A stretch of DNA of 54,211 nucleotides from an uncultured Lachnospiraceae bacterium (GTDB taxonomy: Bacteria > Bacillota > Clostridia > Lachnospirales > Lachnospiraceae), in contig CAMWHY010000002.1 in the NCBI GenBank assembly GCA_947174185.1, positions 1 to 54,211 on the forward strand, in the 5' to 3' direction. The notes beneath the pieces are model-generated. The model had not been told where the DNA came from. It did no database searches and saw only the letters and a program-made list of their open reading frames with translations. The translations under genes were made by a program, and so were the position numbers. Below, piece by piece: positions 1 through 9,211 of this stretch (the first letter of the stretch is position 1; every line of letters starts with the position of its first letter).

Positions 1-99
1 GTGCGAATAAGGTGAATTTCTTTTTGGTTATTTTGCATATCAGTGAATTAAGAAATCGGGAGAAGCCAAAGTGAAAGATGCTTCGGAATGGAGGAAAAG

Positions 100-1191
100 A
101 TGATTTCAAATCAGATATTGCAGGGCACTCTGGATGGTATGATGAGCATTGCCCATGTAGAACTCTGTGTAACAGATACAGAGGGGAAAAGCGTTGTATC
201 TACCATGTCGGAAAAAAAGGATTTTGGGAATGCAGTAGTAGAGTTTGTGAAATCACCGGCTGACAGCCAGGAGATCCAAAACTGTCAGTTTTTTAAAATC
301 TTTGACGAGCAGCAGTTAGAATATATACTGATTGCATCAGGCGTTAGTGAGAATGCATATCTGGTTGGAAAGATGGCGGCATTTCAGCTGCAGAGTCTTC
401 TGGTGGCATATAAGGAACGTTTTAATAAAGACAATTTTATTAAAAATCTTTTGTTGGATAATCTGCTTCTGGTAGATATCTATAGCAGGGCGAAAAAACT
501 GCATCTCCAGATTGATATGAAGAGAGTGGTCCTGATTGTGGAAACAGCTTCCTGTAAAGACAGCAATACGTTGGAGTATGTGAAGGATTGTGTAGGTCTC
601 AGCGGCAGCAAAGAAATCGTTACTGCTGTGGATGAGAATAATGTGATCATTGTGAAGGAGCTTCCTGACAAACAGGATAAGGCGGAGATTGAAAAGACGG
701 CGCAACAGATCGTGGCTTATCTGAACAAGGAGGGCATTGAAGGAGTGCGTCTTGCGTATGGCACTACGGTGGGTGAGATCAAGGAAGTCAGCCGTTCCTA
801 TAAAGAAGCGAAGATGGCGTTGGATGTTGGAAAGATATTCTTTTCTGACAAGGTGATCATTCCTTATAGCGAGCTTGGAATCGGCCGTCTGATCTACCAG
901 CTTCCGATCCCTCTCTGCAAAATGTTCATCAAGGAGATTTTTGCCGGGAAGAGCCCGGATGAATTTGACGAGGAAACCCTAATGACGATCAACAAGTTTT
1001 TTGAAAACAGCTTAAATGTTTCAGAAACTTCAAGACAGCTTTTTATCCACAGAAATACTTTGGTGTACCGGCTGGATAAACTGCAGAAAAGCACCAACCT
1101 TGACCTAAGGGTGTTTGAGGACGCCATTACATTCAGGATTGCATTGATGGTTGTCAGGTATATGAAATATATGGAAGATCAGGAATTTTAA
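100..1191 (+). CDS. CdaR/PucR-type transcriptional regulator
   Basis: Predicted DNA-binding regulator of about 363 residues. The N-terminal part resembles the sugar-diacid recognition domain of CdaR (ILQGTLDGMM, then a CVTDTEGK-like strand). The C-terminus carries the PucR-type helix-turn-helix (LNVSETSRQLFIHRNTLVYRL, about residues 308-327). I chose the ATG at 100 because GGAGG at 90-94 lies 5 nt before it; the in-frame ATG at 88 has no ribosome binding site. The gene ends 24 nt before ftsE, so read-through is possible. The effector is unknown; family members sense sugar acids such as glycerate or glucarate. Bases 1-99 hold no recognisable gene. Confidence 0.8.
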   Translation: MISNQILQGTLDGMMSIAHVELCVTDTEGKSVVSTMSEKKDFGNAVVEFVKSPADSQEIQNCQFFKIFDEQQLEYILIASGVSENAYLVGKMAAFQLQSLLVAYKERFNKDNFIKNLLLDNLLLVDIYSRAKKLHLQIDMKRVVLIVETASCKDSNTLEYVKDCVGLSGSKEIVTAVDENNVIIVKELPDKQDKAEIEKTAQQIVAYLNKEGIEGVRLAYGTTVGEIKEVSRSYKEAKMALDVGKIFFSDKVIIPYSELGIGRLIYQLPIPLCKMFIKEIFAGKSPDEFDEETLMTINKFFENSLNVSETSRQLFIHRNTLVYRLDKLQKSTNLDLRVFEDAITFRIALMVVRYMKYMEDQEF

Positions 1192-1215
1192 CGGAAGAGA
1201 CATTAGGAGGCACAG

Positions 1216-2337
1216 ATGGCGGATAAGAATTTATTAAATAATACGGAAGATCTGCGCGCAGCGATTGCGGAGCTGCAGATGAGGATGGAAGCCCGTGACC
1301 GGCAGAAGGAAGAAAGCGATAATCTTGAGAATTCTTGGATTCATAAAGAGGATAATGCCGAGGAGGAAATGGAAGAAGAGAATTACGACGCTCCATACCA
1401 GGAATTGTACGACGATGCAAATGAAAGCGCGCTTACAGAAAGAAAAAAACGTATCATCCGGGAAACGACAGGAGAAGATGGGAATCCGGGACTGGAGACG
1501 GAATATAGGGACGTTATGGTAAGGGAGAGGCGGAGTGAGAAAGTAAGGACCGAGTCTCACGTACCAAAGGAACAGCCATCCCATGAGACAAGGAGCACAC
1601 ATTCAAATCCCGGCGGAAAAAGAAGAAGGAACAGAGCTGACGGAGACGTGATTATCTCTTTAAAGAATGTCAGCAAGTCTTACGTTAAGGATGTACCCGC
1701 TCTATCCAATGTTAATATCCAGATCCGGAGAGGAGAATTTGTATTTATCGTAGGCAGCAGTGGCTCCGGCAAATCTACGCTGATCAGGCTTCTGCTTCGG
1801 GAACTGAAACCCACATCAGGTTCCATCATGGTCAACGGTCTGCAGGTGGATAAACTTAGGCGCGGCAAGATACCGAAGCTTCGCCGGAGTATGGGCGTCG
1901 TATTTCAGGATTTCAGGCTGTTAAAAGACCGAAACGTCTATGAGAATGTGGCATTTGCGCAGCGTATTATACAGACACCGCTGAGGGAGATGAAGCGTAA
2001 TGTGCCTAATATGCTGGCGACAGTGGGACTTGCCGGAAAGTATAAAGCCAATCCGGATGAACTTTCCGGAGGAGAGCAGCAGCGTGTGGCGATAGCGAGA
2101 GCTCTTGTAAATAGACCGCCCATTCTTGTGGCAGATGAGCCGACCGGAAATCTGGATCCTAAGAATACAATGGAGATCATGCATCTGTTAGAGAAGATTA
2201 ATGAGAGCGGCACCACGGTGATCGTGGTGACACATGATGATAAGATGGTGGACGAGATGAAAAAGCGGGTGATCACGATCCGCAAGGGCGTTGTGATCAG
2301 CGATGAGGAAAAGGGTGGATACAGCAATGAAGGTTAG
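1216..2337 (+). CDS. ftsE: Cell-division ABC ATPase FtsE with long N-terminal extension
   Basis: ATPase half of FtsEX, which couples cytosolic ATP hydrolysis to activation of wall hydrolases outside the cell. Walker A (GSSGSGKST, from residue 180), signature LSGGEQQR and Walker B (ILVADEP) are intact. The ABC domain starts only near residue 143, whereas FtsE is usually about 220-230 residues in all. The first 140 residues are a charged region of low complexity: a short predicted coiled coil ([13 protein letters not shown]), a very acidic stretch (EEEMEEEN), then a basic KRRRNR. Start ATG 1216 has AGGAGG upstream. The ftsX start overlaps its end. Confidence 0.92.
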   Translation: MADKNLLNNTEDLRAAIAELQMRMEARDRQKEESDNLENSWIHKEDNAEEEMEEENYDAPYQELYDDANESALTERKKRIIRETTGEDGNPGLETEYRDVMVRERRSEKVRTESHVPKEQPSHETRSTHSNPGGKRRRNRADGDVIISLKNVSKSYVKDVPALSNVNIQIRRGEFVFIVGSSGSGKSTLIRLLLRELKPTSGSIMVNGLQVDKLRRGKIPKLRRSMGVVFQDFRLLKDRNVYENVAFAQRIIQTPLREMKRNVPNMLATVGLAGKYKANPDELSGGEQQRVAIARALVNRPPILVADEPTGNLDPKNTMEIMHLLEKINESGTTVIVVTHDDKMVDEMKKRVITIRKGVVISDEEKGGYSNEG

Positions 2338-3223
2338 CACATTATTTTATGTAATTTATCAGGGATTTCGGAATACAATTAAAAATAAGTGGTTTACGCT
2401 TGCGTCGGTTGCAACCATTGCGGCTTGTCTGTTTTTGTTCGGTATTTTTTATGCGGTGATCACCAATTTCCAGAATATTGTAAAAACTGCGGAAGAAGGG
2501 GTTTCCGTAACCGTATTTTTTGAAAAGGGGACGCCGGATGAGAGGATTGCCCAGATTGGGGATCTGATAAAGAATCATACGGCAGTTGCAAGCGCCAATT
2601 ATATCTCCGCGTCGGAAGCATGGGAGGAATTCAAGGTAGAATATTTGGAGGGATATGCGGATGGATTTACGGAGAATCCGCTTGCCAATTCCATGAATTA
2701 TGAGATTTACTTAAATGATGTATCGCGTCAGGCGGAGCTGGTCGCTTATCTGGAAGGGATCGAAGACGTCAGACGTGTCAATCGTTCGGAGGTGACTGCA
2801 AATACTTTAATGGGCGTGAATTCACTGGTTGCCTATGTATCGATCGGCATGATTGCGATTTTGCTGGCGGTATCGATCTTCCTGATTTCCAATACGGTCA
2901 TGATCGGAATTTCCGTACGGAAGGATGAGATTGCGATCATGAAATATATCGGTGCGACGGATTTCTTTGTACGGTCGCCATTTGTAATCGAGGGTATTCT
3001 TATCGGTGCATTGGGATCTCTGGTGCCGCTGGGCATTATCTATCTTTTGTATAATGAGATGCTTGTTTATATTATGGAACATTTTTCGGTTCTGACCAAA
3101 CTTTTGGCATTTGTGCCGGTGGATGAGGTATTTCATTATCTGGTGCCGATTTCACTGGGAGTGGGGATTGGAATCGGATTTATCGGAAGTTATGTAACGG
3201 TTAAGAGACATATTAAAGTCTAG
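2327..3223 (+). CDS. ftsX: Cell-division permease-like protein FtsX
   Basis: Membrane partner of FtsE, about 298 residues. An N-terminal cytoplasmic segment and TM1 ([20 protein letters not shown]) precede an extracellular domain of about 110 residues (the site that contacts the hydrolase in the family). Three C-terminal membrane helices follow, with the FtsX/MacB-type [17 protein letters not shown] loop between the second and third. ATG 2327 overlaps the last codons of ftsE, the usual coupled arrangement; an upstream in-frame ATG at 2303 would add eight residues inside ftsE and is less likely. Confidence 0.92.
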   Translation: MKVSTLFYVIYQGFRNTIKNKWFTLASVATIAACLFLFGIFYAVITNFQNIVKTAEEGVSVTVFFEKGTPDERIAQIGDLIKNHTAVASANYISASEAWEEFKVEYLEGYADGFTENPLANSMNYEIYLNDVSRQAELVAYLEGIEDVRRVNRSEVTANTLMGVNSLVAYVSIGMIAILLAVSIFLISNTVMIGISVRKDEIAIMKYIGATDFFVRSPFVIEGILIGALGSLVPLGIIYLLYNEMLVYIMEHFSVLTKLLAFVPVDEVFHYLVPISLGVGIGIGFIGSYVTVKRHIKV

Positions 3224-3236
3224 TGTGGAGGTACTT

Positions 3237-4457
3237 ATGAAGGTAAGGTACAGGTTATGCATGGGACTTTGTCTGGCAGTGCTGATGATCTTAAATGTCA
3301 GTGCGGTCAGCAGGGCGGACAATGACGAATATATTGACGGACTGCGGGAAAGCATCAGTGAAAAGGAAAATGAATTGGATGGACTGGAGAGTCAGAAAGC
3401 GGCGCTGCAAAGCGGGCGCAGTAATCTGCAGAGAATCGTAAACGGTCTGGAAGCTACCAAAAATGAGATGGCATCCTATGTTGCGGAGCTGGATGCCCAA
3501 GTTGCGGAGATTCAGGGCAATATTGATTCCCTGAATGAATTGATCGAAGCAAAAGAAGCGGAGATCGTGCAGACACAGGAAGAACTGGCTCAGGCGGAGC
3601 AGGTGGCGGCAGATCAGTATGAGGCGATGAAGGAGCGTATCCAGTTTATGTATGAACAGGGCGATACGCTGTATCTGGAGATGCTTCTGAATTCGGATTC
3701 CTTTGCGGATATGTTGAATAAAGCAGATTATATTGAACAGTTGTCTGCTTATGACAGAAGAAAACTGGAGGAATACCAGTTGGTAATTGAATATACGGAA
3801 CTCTGCAGGCAGGAACTGGTGGCGGAGCGGGAACTATTGGAGGAGGCAAAGGTAGCAGCCCAGGAAGAGCAGAACAATCTGAATGCATTGATCGATGAAA
3901 AGGAAGTTCAGATCACTGCGTATGAGTCGGATATTGCGACCAAGGAGCAGGCGATCCGGGAATATGATGCGGAGATTGCAGAGCAGAATCAGATTATTGC
4001 TGCGCTGGAGGCGCAGATCGCTGCAGATCAGGCGGCTTTGGCGGAGGCAACAAGACTAAAATACGATGGCGGTATATTTATCTGGCCGGCACCAAGCTAT
4101 ACCAGAATTTCAGATCCCTTTGGATGGCGTATGCATCCGACTCTGGGGGTGGAAAAATTCCATAACGGATTGGATATGGCGGCACCCGGAGGTTCTCCGA
4201 TCCTGGCGGCATATGACGGCAAGGTGGTGGCTGCCGGTTATTCTTCCAGTATGGGTAATTATATTATGATCGATCACGGCGATAAATTATATACGATCTA
4301 TATGCATGCTTCAGCACTGTATGTATCGACTGGGGAATATGTAACAAGAGGACAGAAGATTGCCGCGGTGGGAACGACAGGGAGAAGTACAGGCAATCAT
4401 CTGCATTTTGGGGTGCGTCTGAACGGACAGTATGTGGATCCGAGAAGTTATCTTTGA
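3237..4457 (+). CDS. Secreted coiled-coil M23 peptidase, probable FtsEX-dependent murein hydrolase
   Basis: About 406 residues. A signal peptide (LCMGLCLAVLMILNVSAVSRA) is followed by a long coiled-coil region (about residues 28-270, heptad-rich Glu/Leu/Gln) and a LytM/M23 domain with zinc-ligand motifs HNGLDMAAPGG and HLHFGV. This is the EnvC architecture; partners of FtsEX in other Firmicutes (PcsB, CwlO) share the coiled coil but carry CHAP or NlpC/P60 catalytic domains instead. Position directly after ftsX (13 nt) makes it the likely FtsEX client. ATG 3237 was chosen because GGAGG at 3227-3231 is 5 nt away; the GTG at 3225 overlaps that site. The M23 motifs look complete, so it should be an active endopeptidase rather than only an activator. 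Confidence 0.88.
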   Translation: MKVRYRLCMGLCLAVLMILNVSAVSRADNDEYIDGLRESISEKENELDGLESQKAALQSGRSNLQRIVNGLEATKNEMASYVAELDAQVAEIQGNIDSLNELIEAKEAEIVQTQEELAQAEQVAADQYEAMKERIQFMYEQGDTLYLEMLLNSDSFADMLNKADYIEQLSAYDRRKLEEYQLVIEYTELCRQELVAERELLEEAKVAAQEEQNNLNALIDEKEVQITAYESDIATKEQAIREYDAEIAEQNQIIAALEAQIAADQAALAEATRLKYDGGIFIWPAPSYTRISDPFGWRMHPTLGVEKFHNGLDMAAPGGSPILAAYDGKVVAAGYSSSMGNYIMIDHGDKLYTIYMHASALYVSTGEYVTRGQKIAAVGTTGRSTGNHLHFGVRLNGQYVDPRSYL

Positions 4458-4504
4458 TAGGATAGACAGATAATAAGAATGACAGGAAAGGTGTGGAGTG
4501 GGAT

Positions 4505-5752
4505 ATGAATAAAAAGGACTACTGGATTGGACTGTTGTCGGGACTGTTAATTTCAGTGTTTATCGTCTGCTGCGTTTTGTGCGGCAGGATGCTTTTGATG
4601 CCGGCTGACAAGTATGAGCAGAGTAGTGCGCGGGCATCGGGCAGAACGAATGGACTGATGGATAATATCGGTCGGGGAAATTTTGATTCGGAAGAATTTG
4701 ACGATGATGTCATAGACAAAATAAATTTATTAAAAAATGCAATAGAATATTATTATGTGGAGGATCTGGATGAGGAGATTCTGGCCGACGGTCTCTACAG
4801 CGGTCTGATGAACAGTCTGGGAGATCCGTATGCAGAGTATTATACTCCGGAACAGTGGATCGCCATGCAGAATTCTACAGAGGGGATCTATTACGGTATC
4901 GGCGCTTATATGAAGAAGGATACAGTTACCGGATATCCGTTGATCACAGGCGTCATCCGTAATACGCCGGCAGAGGAAGCGGGGATTCTGATCGATGACT
5001 ATATCTACAAAGTAGACGGCACGGATGTATATGATATGAATCTGACGGATGTGACCGGTATGATCAAGGGACCGGAAGGGACTACGGTGACGCTTGACGT
5101 CGTAAGACCGTCTACCGGCGAGGAGTTTGTGATGACGCTAGAGCGTCGTAAGGTGGAGACACCGACAGTTGAGTATGAAATGCTGGAAGGCGGTATCGGA
5201 TATATCAGTATCGCAGAATTTGATACCGTGACGGTAGACCAGTTTGCAGAAGCTTTGGCTACGCTAAAGGGTAACGATATGGAAAGTCTGATTCTGGATC
5301 TTAGGGGTAATCCTGGCGGAAGCCTGTCCGTAGTGGTTGAGATTGGAAGGATGCTGCTGCCGAAAGGTCTGATCGTGTATACGGAAAATAAATATGGGGA
5401 AAGAAGTGAATATACCTGCGATGGTTCAAGATGTATTGACGTACCCATGGTTGTTCTTGTCAATGGGGGCAGCGCCAGCGCATCGGAGATCCTTGCGGGA
5501 GCGATCAAGGATTATGGGATCGGGACGCTGCTTGGAACGACAACGTATGGAAAAGGAATTGTACAGCGCTTGATTGCATTAGATGACGGTTCGGCGATCA
5601 AACTGACAGTGAGTCATTATTATACACCGCTGGGTAATGATATTCATAAGGTAGGCATTGTGCCGGATATCGAGTTGGAGTTTGATTCGGAGGCTTACAA
5701 GGAGGATGCAACGGATAATCAGCTGGAACACGCGATAGAACTGCTACAGTAG
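4505..5752 (+). CDS. S41 carboxyl-terminal processing protease with PDZ domain
   Basis: About 415 residues: one N-terminal membrane anchor (WIGLLSGLLISVFIVCCVLC), a linker, a PDZ domain (about residues 115-200, GIGAYMKKD through VTLDVVRP), and the S41 peptidase core. The catalytic Ser lies in GGSASASEILAGAIKDYG and the Lys in TTYGKGIVQ, so the Ser/Lys dyad is present. It matches CtpA/CtpB proteases that process exported or wall proteins. Co-orientation with ftsEX and the M23 gene suggests it trims or degrades wall hydrolases, as Ctp enzymes do elsewhere (inference). Start ATG 4505 follows a GGAGTGG-type site. Confidence 0.88.
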   Translation: MNKKDYWIGLLSGLLISVFIVCCVLCGRMLLMPADKYEQSSARASGRTNGLMDNIGRGNFDSEEFDDDVIDKINLLKNAIEYYYVEDLDEEILADGLYSGLMNSLGDPYAEYYTPEQWIAMQNSTEGIYYGIGAYMKKDTVTGYPLITGVIRNTPAEEAGILIDDYIYKVDGTDVYDMNLTDVTGMIKGPEGTTVTLDVVRPSTGEEFVMTLERRKVETPTVEYEMLEGGIGYISIAEFDTVTVDQFAEALATLKGNDMESLILDLRGNPGGSLSVVVEIGRMLLPKGLIVYTENKYGERSEYTCDGSRCIDVPMVVLVNGGSASASEILAGAIKDYGIGTLLGTTTYGKGIVQRLIALDDGSAIKLTVSHYYTPLGNDIHKVGIVPDIELEFDSEAYKEDATDNQLEHAIELLQ

Positions 5753-5805
5753 AAGATATGATAAAGACCGATGTCAATAAAATACACTTAAAAATAAGAA
5801 AATAC

Positions 5806-5834
5806 GTGACAATTGAAAAGGTTAAGAGTATAAT
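5806..5834 (+). promoter_or_regulatory. Sigma-A promoter of leuS
   Basis: GTGACA at 5806-5811, a 17-nt spacer and a perfect TATAAT at 5829-5834. Transcription would start near 5841 and leave a leader of only about 38 nt, so there is no room for a T-box. The leader carries GGAGG at 5862-5866. Confidence 0.75.
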
Positions 5835-5870
5835 ATCCGCGTAAGGTAAGCATTACGATACGGAGGTCAA

Positions 5871-5882
5871 ATGTTACAATGA
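5871..5882 (+). other. Three-codon upstream ORF (Met-Leu-Gln) overlapping the leuS start
   Basis: GGAGG at 5862-5866 stands 4 nt before ATG-TTA-CAA-TGA. The stop overlaps the leuS start codon (ATGA). The only strong ribosome binding site therefore sits better for this mini-ORF than for leuS, which is 12 nt away. Its middle codon is leucine. It may be chance, or it may couple leuS initiation to leucyl-tRNA supply. Confidence 0.35.
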
Positions 5883-8284
5883 GGCATGATTTTAAGAAGA
5901 TAGAGCCCAAGTGGCAGACAAAATGGGAAGAAGCCGGGATTTTCCGCGCGCAGGATGGGGACAAAAGCCGTAAGAAATTTTACGGGCTGATCGAGTTTCC
6001 TTATCCCAGCGGAGCGGGGATGCATGTAGGCCATATCAAGGCATATTCCAGTATGGAGGTGCTTGCCAGAAAGAGGCGGATGGAAGGATATAATGTATTG
6101 TTCCCCATCGGGTTTGATGCATTTGGACTTCCTACGGAGAATTATGCGATCAAGACGTCTACCCATCCGAGGGTCATTACGGATCAGAATATTGCAAGAT
6201 TTTCCGAGCAGTTAAAGAAGGTAGGATTTTCTTTTGACTGGAGCCGTACGATCGATACGACGGATGAGGATTTTTATCACTGGACGCAGTGGATCTTTCT
6301 GAAGATGTTTGATGCGGGACTGGTATTTCAGGATAAGGCGCTGGTTAATTACTGCCCGTCTTGTAAGGTGGTGCTTTCCAATGAAGACAGTCAGGGAGGC
6401 AAATGCGATATCTGTCACAGCGACGTTGTACAGCGTTCTAAGACGGTATGGTATCTGAGGATCACAGAGTATGCGGACAAACTGTTAAGCGGTCTGGATA
6501 CGGTAGATTATCCGGAAAATATCAAGCAGCAGCAGGTGAACTGGATCGGTAAATCCACAGGTGCATTTGTGGATTTTAAGATTGCGGGTGCAGAGGATAA
6601 ATTACAGATTTATACCACCAGACCTGATACGTTGTTTGGCGTTACGTTTATGGTTATTGCACCGGAACATCCCCTGATCGATCAGTATGCAGCGAAGATC
6701 AAAAATATGGACGCTGTAGAGGCGTATCGTCAGGAATGCGTCAAGAAGACGGAATTTGAAAGAACGCAGCTGGTGAAGGAAAAGACGGGTGTGAGGCTGG
6801 AAGGCATTGAGGCGGTCAATCCGGTGAATGGCGTGAACATTCCGATTTTTATTGCGGATTATGTTATGATGGGATATGGTACTGGCGCGATTATGGCAGT
6901 TCCGGCGCATGACCAGAGAGATTATGATTTTGCGAAGAAGTTTGGCATAGATATTATTGAGGTCATCAAGGGTGGCGATATTGACAAGGAAGCTTATACC
7001 GGCGACGGCGAGATGATCAACTCTGATTTTCTGAATGGATATACCAATAAAAAGGACTCTATTGCACGGATGATCAAGGAACTGACGGAAAAGGGCATCG
7101 GCAGTGCAGGCATCCAGTTCAAAATGAAGGACTGGGCATTTAACCGCCAGAGATACTGGGGCGAGCCAATCCCCATCGTACATTGTCCGGACTGCGGTAT
7201 CGTTCCCGTACCTTATGAAGAGCTGCCGCTCAGACTGCCTAAGATAGAGAACTTTGAGCCGGGGGAGGAAGGAGAATCACCCCTTGCAAAGATTGACTCC
7301 TTTGTCAACTGCAAGTGTCCTAAATGTGGGAAAGATGCGAAGCGTGAGACAGATACCATGCCGCAGTGGGCAGGTTCTTCATGGTATTTTATCCGTTATG
7401 TGGACCCGCATAACAAGAATTGCTTTGCAGATCGTGAAAAGATTGATTACTGGATGCCGGTTGACTGGTACAACGGCGGTATGGAGCATGTGACAAGGCA
7501 CATGATCTATTCCCGTTTCTGGCATCATTTCTTATATGATATCGGAGAGGTAAACACACCAGAGCCGTATGCAAAACGTTCCGCACAGGGTCTGATTTTA
7601 GGCGCGGACGGTGAGAAGATGAGTAAATCCAGAGGAAATGTTATTGATCCTTTGGTGATCGTAGAGGAATATGGTGCAGATACCCTTCGTACTTATATCC
7701 TGTTTATGGGTGATTATGCCGCGGCATCCCCCTGGAATGACAGTTCTGTAAAGGGCTGCAAGCGTTTTCTGGAGCGTGTTGCCGTGATGGCGGATATGAT
7801 CGATGACAGCGAACCTTCTGCGGAACTGGAAAGCAGATTCCACAAAGCGATCAAGAAGGTATCCTCTGATATTGAGGAGACAAAGTTCAATACGGCGATT
7901 GCTACGTTGATGGCGCTCGTCAATGATGTTTATCAGGAAGGAAAGCTGACCAGAGATGAGATGCTCATCTTTATCAAGCTGCTGAACCCCTTTGCTCCGC
8001 ATCTTTGTGAAGAGATCTACGAGACGATGGGTGGAGAGGGATTTTTGTCACAACAGGCATGGCCTGCATATGATGAAGAGAAGACAAAAGATGCGGTAAT
8101 AGAGATCGGCGTACAGGTCAATGGCAAACTTCGCGGCACAGTAAAGATCGCTGCGGAAGCAACGAAGGAAGAGGCTCTTCAGACTGCTAAGGAGGATGCG
8201 AAGGTTGCGGAATTCTTAAGCCAGGGCTCGGTGGTAAAGGAAATCTATGTACCGGGAAAGATTGTAAACTTTGTCGTAAAATAA
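5879..8284 (+). CDS. leuS: Leucyl-tRNA synthetase
   Basis: Class I synthetase charging tRNA-Leu; 801 residues, normal for bacterial LeuRS. Begins RHDFKKIEPKWQTKWEE, followed by the HIGH-type motif HVGHIK (near residue 50), a CP1 editing domain (TTRPDTLFGVTFMV, GAIMAVPAHDQRDYDFA), zinc-binding cysteine pairs (CPSC, CDIC) and KMSKS in GEKMSKSRGNV. The C-terminal anticodon-binding and tail domains are complete. ATG 5879 is the only start that keeps the conserved N-terminus. It is expressed from its own promoter. Confidence 0.97.
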   Translation: MRHDFKKIEPKWQTKWEEAGIFRAQDGDKSRKKFYGLIEFPYPSGAGMHVGHIKAYSSMEVLARKRRMEGYNVLFPIGFDAFGLPTENYAIKTSTHPRVITDQNIARFSEQLKKVGFSFDWSRTIDTTDEDFYHWTQWIFLKMFDAGLVFQDKALVNYCPSCKVVLSNEDSQGGKCDICHSDVVQRSKTVWYLRITEYADKLLSGLDTVDYPENIKQQQVNWIGKSTGAFVDFKIAGAEDKLQIYTTRPDTLFGVTFMVIAPEHPLIDQYAAKIKNMDAVEAYRQECVKKTEFERTQLVKEKTGVRLEGIEAVNPVNGVNIPIFIADYVMMGYGTGAIMAVPAHDQRDYDFAKKFGIDIIEVIKGGDIDKEAYTGDGEMINSDFLNGYTNKKDSIARMIKELTEKGIGSAGIQFKMKDWAFNRQRYWGEPIPIVHCPDCGIVPVPYEELPLRLPKIENFEPGEEGESPLAKIDSFVNCKCPKCGKDAKRETDTMPQWAGSSWYFIRYVDPHNKNCFADREKIDYWMPVDWYNGGMEHVTRHMIYSRFWHHFLYDIGEVNTPEPYAKRSAQGLILGADGEKMSKSRGNVIDPLVIVEEYGADTLRTYILFMGDYAAASPWNDSSVKGCKRFLERVAVMADMIDDSEPSAELESRFHKAIKKVSSDIEETKFNTAIATLMALVNDVYQEGKLTRDEMLIFIKLLNPFAPHLCEEIYETMGGEGFLSQQAWPAYDEEKTKDAVIEIGVQVNGKLRGTVKIAAEATKEEALQTAKEDAKVAEFLSQGSVVKEIYVPGKIVNFVVK

Positions 8285-8307
8285 AAGGTTATATTGGGAA
8301 GAATACA

Positions 8308-8346
8308 AGAGCTATAGTCGAAATGTCGGTGACGGACTATAGCTCT
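8308..8346 (+). terminator. 12-bp perfect inverted repeat after leuS, possible terminator
   Basis: Arms AGAGCTATAGTC (8308-8319) and GACTATAGCTCT (8335-8346) are perfectly complementary around a 15-nt loop. There is no run of T after it, so it is either a weak terminator, an RNA processing or stability hairpin, or an operator for the following gene. Confidence 0.45.
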
Positions 8347-8409
8347 CTGTTGTAAAGAGGTAATAGAATATTTTGATCGTTTCACTGTTCTGATATGGAG
8401 AATGAATGG

Positions 8410-9183
8410 ATGGAAATTGTAGTAGACGGTTATAAAATCAGTTATAAGATCACAGGAGAAGGGGAAGAAACAGTAGTCATTTTGCAGGGCTGGGGCACAG
8501 AACTTTCAGTATATGATTCGGTTGCTGCCTGTATCAGCAGCCAATACCGCGTCGTGCAGTTTGATCTTCCGGGATTTGGCGCAAGTGAGGAACCGAGGGA
8601 AGCATGGGATGTGGATGCGTATGCTGACTTTTTCCTGAAACTGATGGATGCGCTGAAGATCAGGAAAGCCGTTTTGCTCGGACATTCTTATGGCGGCAGA
8701 GTGATTATTAAGCTTGCCTCAAGAGAAAATCTTCCGTTGGAGATCAGCAGAATCGTTCTGGTGGACAGTGCCGGTATTCTTCCAAAAAGGACTTGGCGGC
8801 AGAACATGAAGATCAGGCGTTATAAGATGTTAAAAAAACTTGTCAATCTAAAACTGATCTATAAAATCTGCCCGGAATTGATCGACGAATGGAAAAGCAA
8901 ACAGGGCTCTGAGGATTATCGGAACGCAACGCCTATGATGCGCCAATGCATGGTAAAGGCTGTCAATGAAGACCTGACAGAGCTGCTTCCCAAGATCAGG
9001 CAGGAGACGCTTCTGATCTGGGGAGATATGGATACCGCAACGCCCATCGCAGATGCAAAGCTGATGGAAGAACGACTTCCGGATGCAGGGCTGGCGGTCA
9101 TTCCAGGGACAGGACATTTCTGCTTTTTAGAGAAGCCAGGGCAGTTCGCAGGGATTATGAGGTCATATTTTCATATTGGGTAA
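8410..9183 (+). CDS. Alpha/beta-fold hydrolase
   Basis: About 257 residues, a single hydrolase domain without signal peptide. The nucleophile elbow is GHSYGG, the likely acid is Asp in LLIWGDMDTATP and the His lies in GTGHFCFLEKPGQF, so the Ser-Asp-His triad is present. The oxyanion-strand motif LQGWGTE is also seen. Start ATG 8410 is preceded by GGAG 9 nt upstream; ATG 8395 has none. The substrate cannot be read from sequence. It is followed 28 nt later by the MurF-like gene and then ddl, so a role in peptidoglycan precursor or wall metabolism is a reasonable guess. Confidence 0.82.
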   Translation: MEIVVDGYKISYKITGEGEETVVILQGWGTELSVYDSVAACISSQYRVVQFDLPGFGASEEPREAWDVDAYADFFLKLMDALKIRKAVLLGHSYGGRVIIKLASRENLPLEISRIVLVDSAGILPKRTWRQNMKIRRYKMLKKLVNLKLIYKICPELIDEWKSKQGSEDYRNATPMMRQCMVKAVNEDLTELLPKIRQETLLIWGDMDTATPIADAKLMEERLPDAGLAVIPGTGHFCFLEKPGQFAGIMRSYFHIG

Positions 9184-9211
9184 GAATTATATTTTGAGGA
9201 GGAACTAAGAT

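Noticed and set aside
5753-5878. T-box leader for leuS
   Set aside because: The promoter at 5806-5834 leaves only about 38 nt of leader, and no T-box sequence or specifier stem is present.
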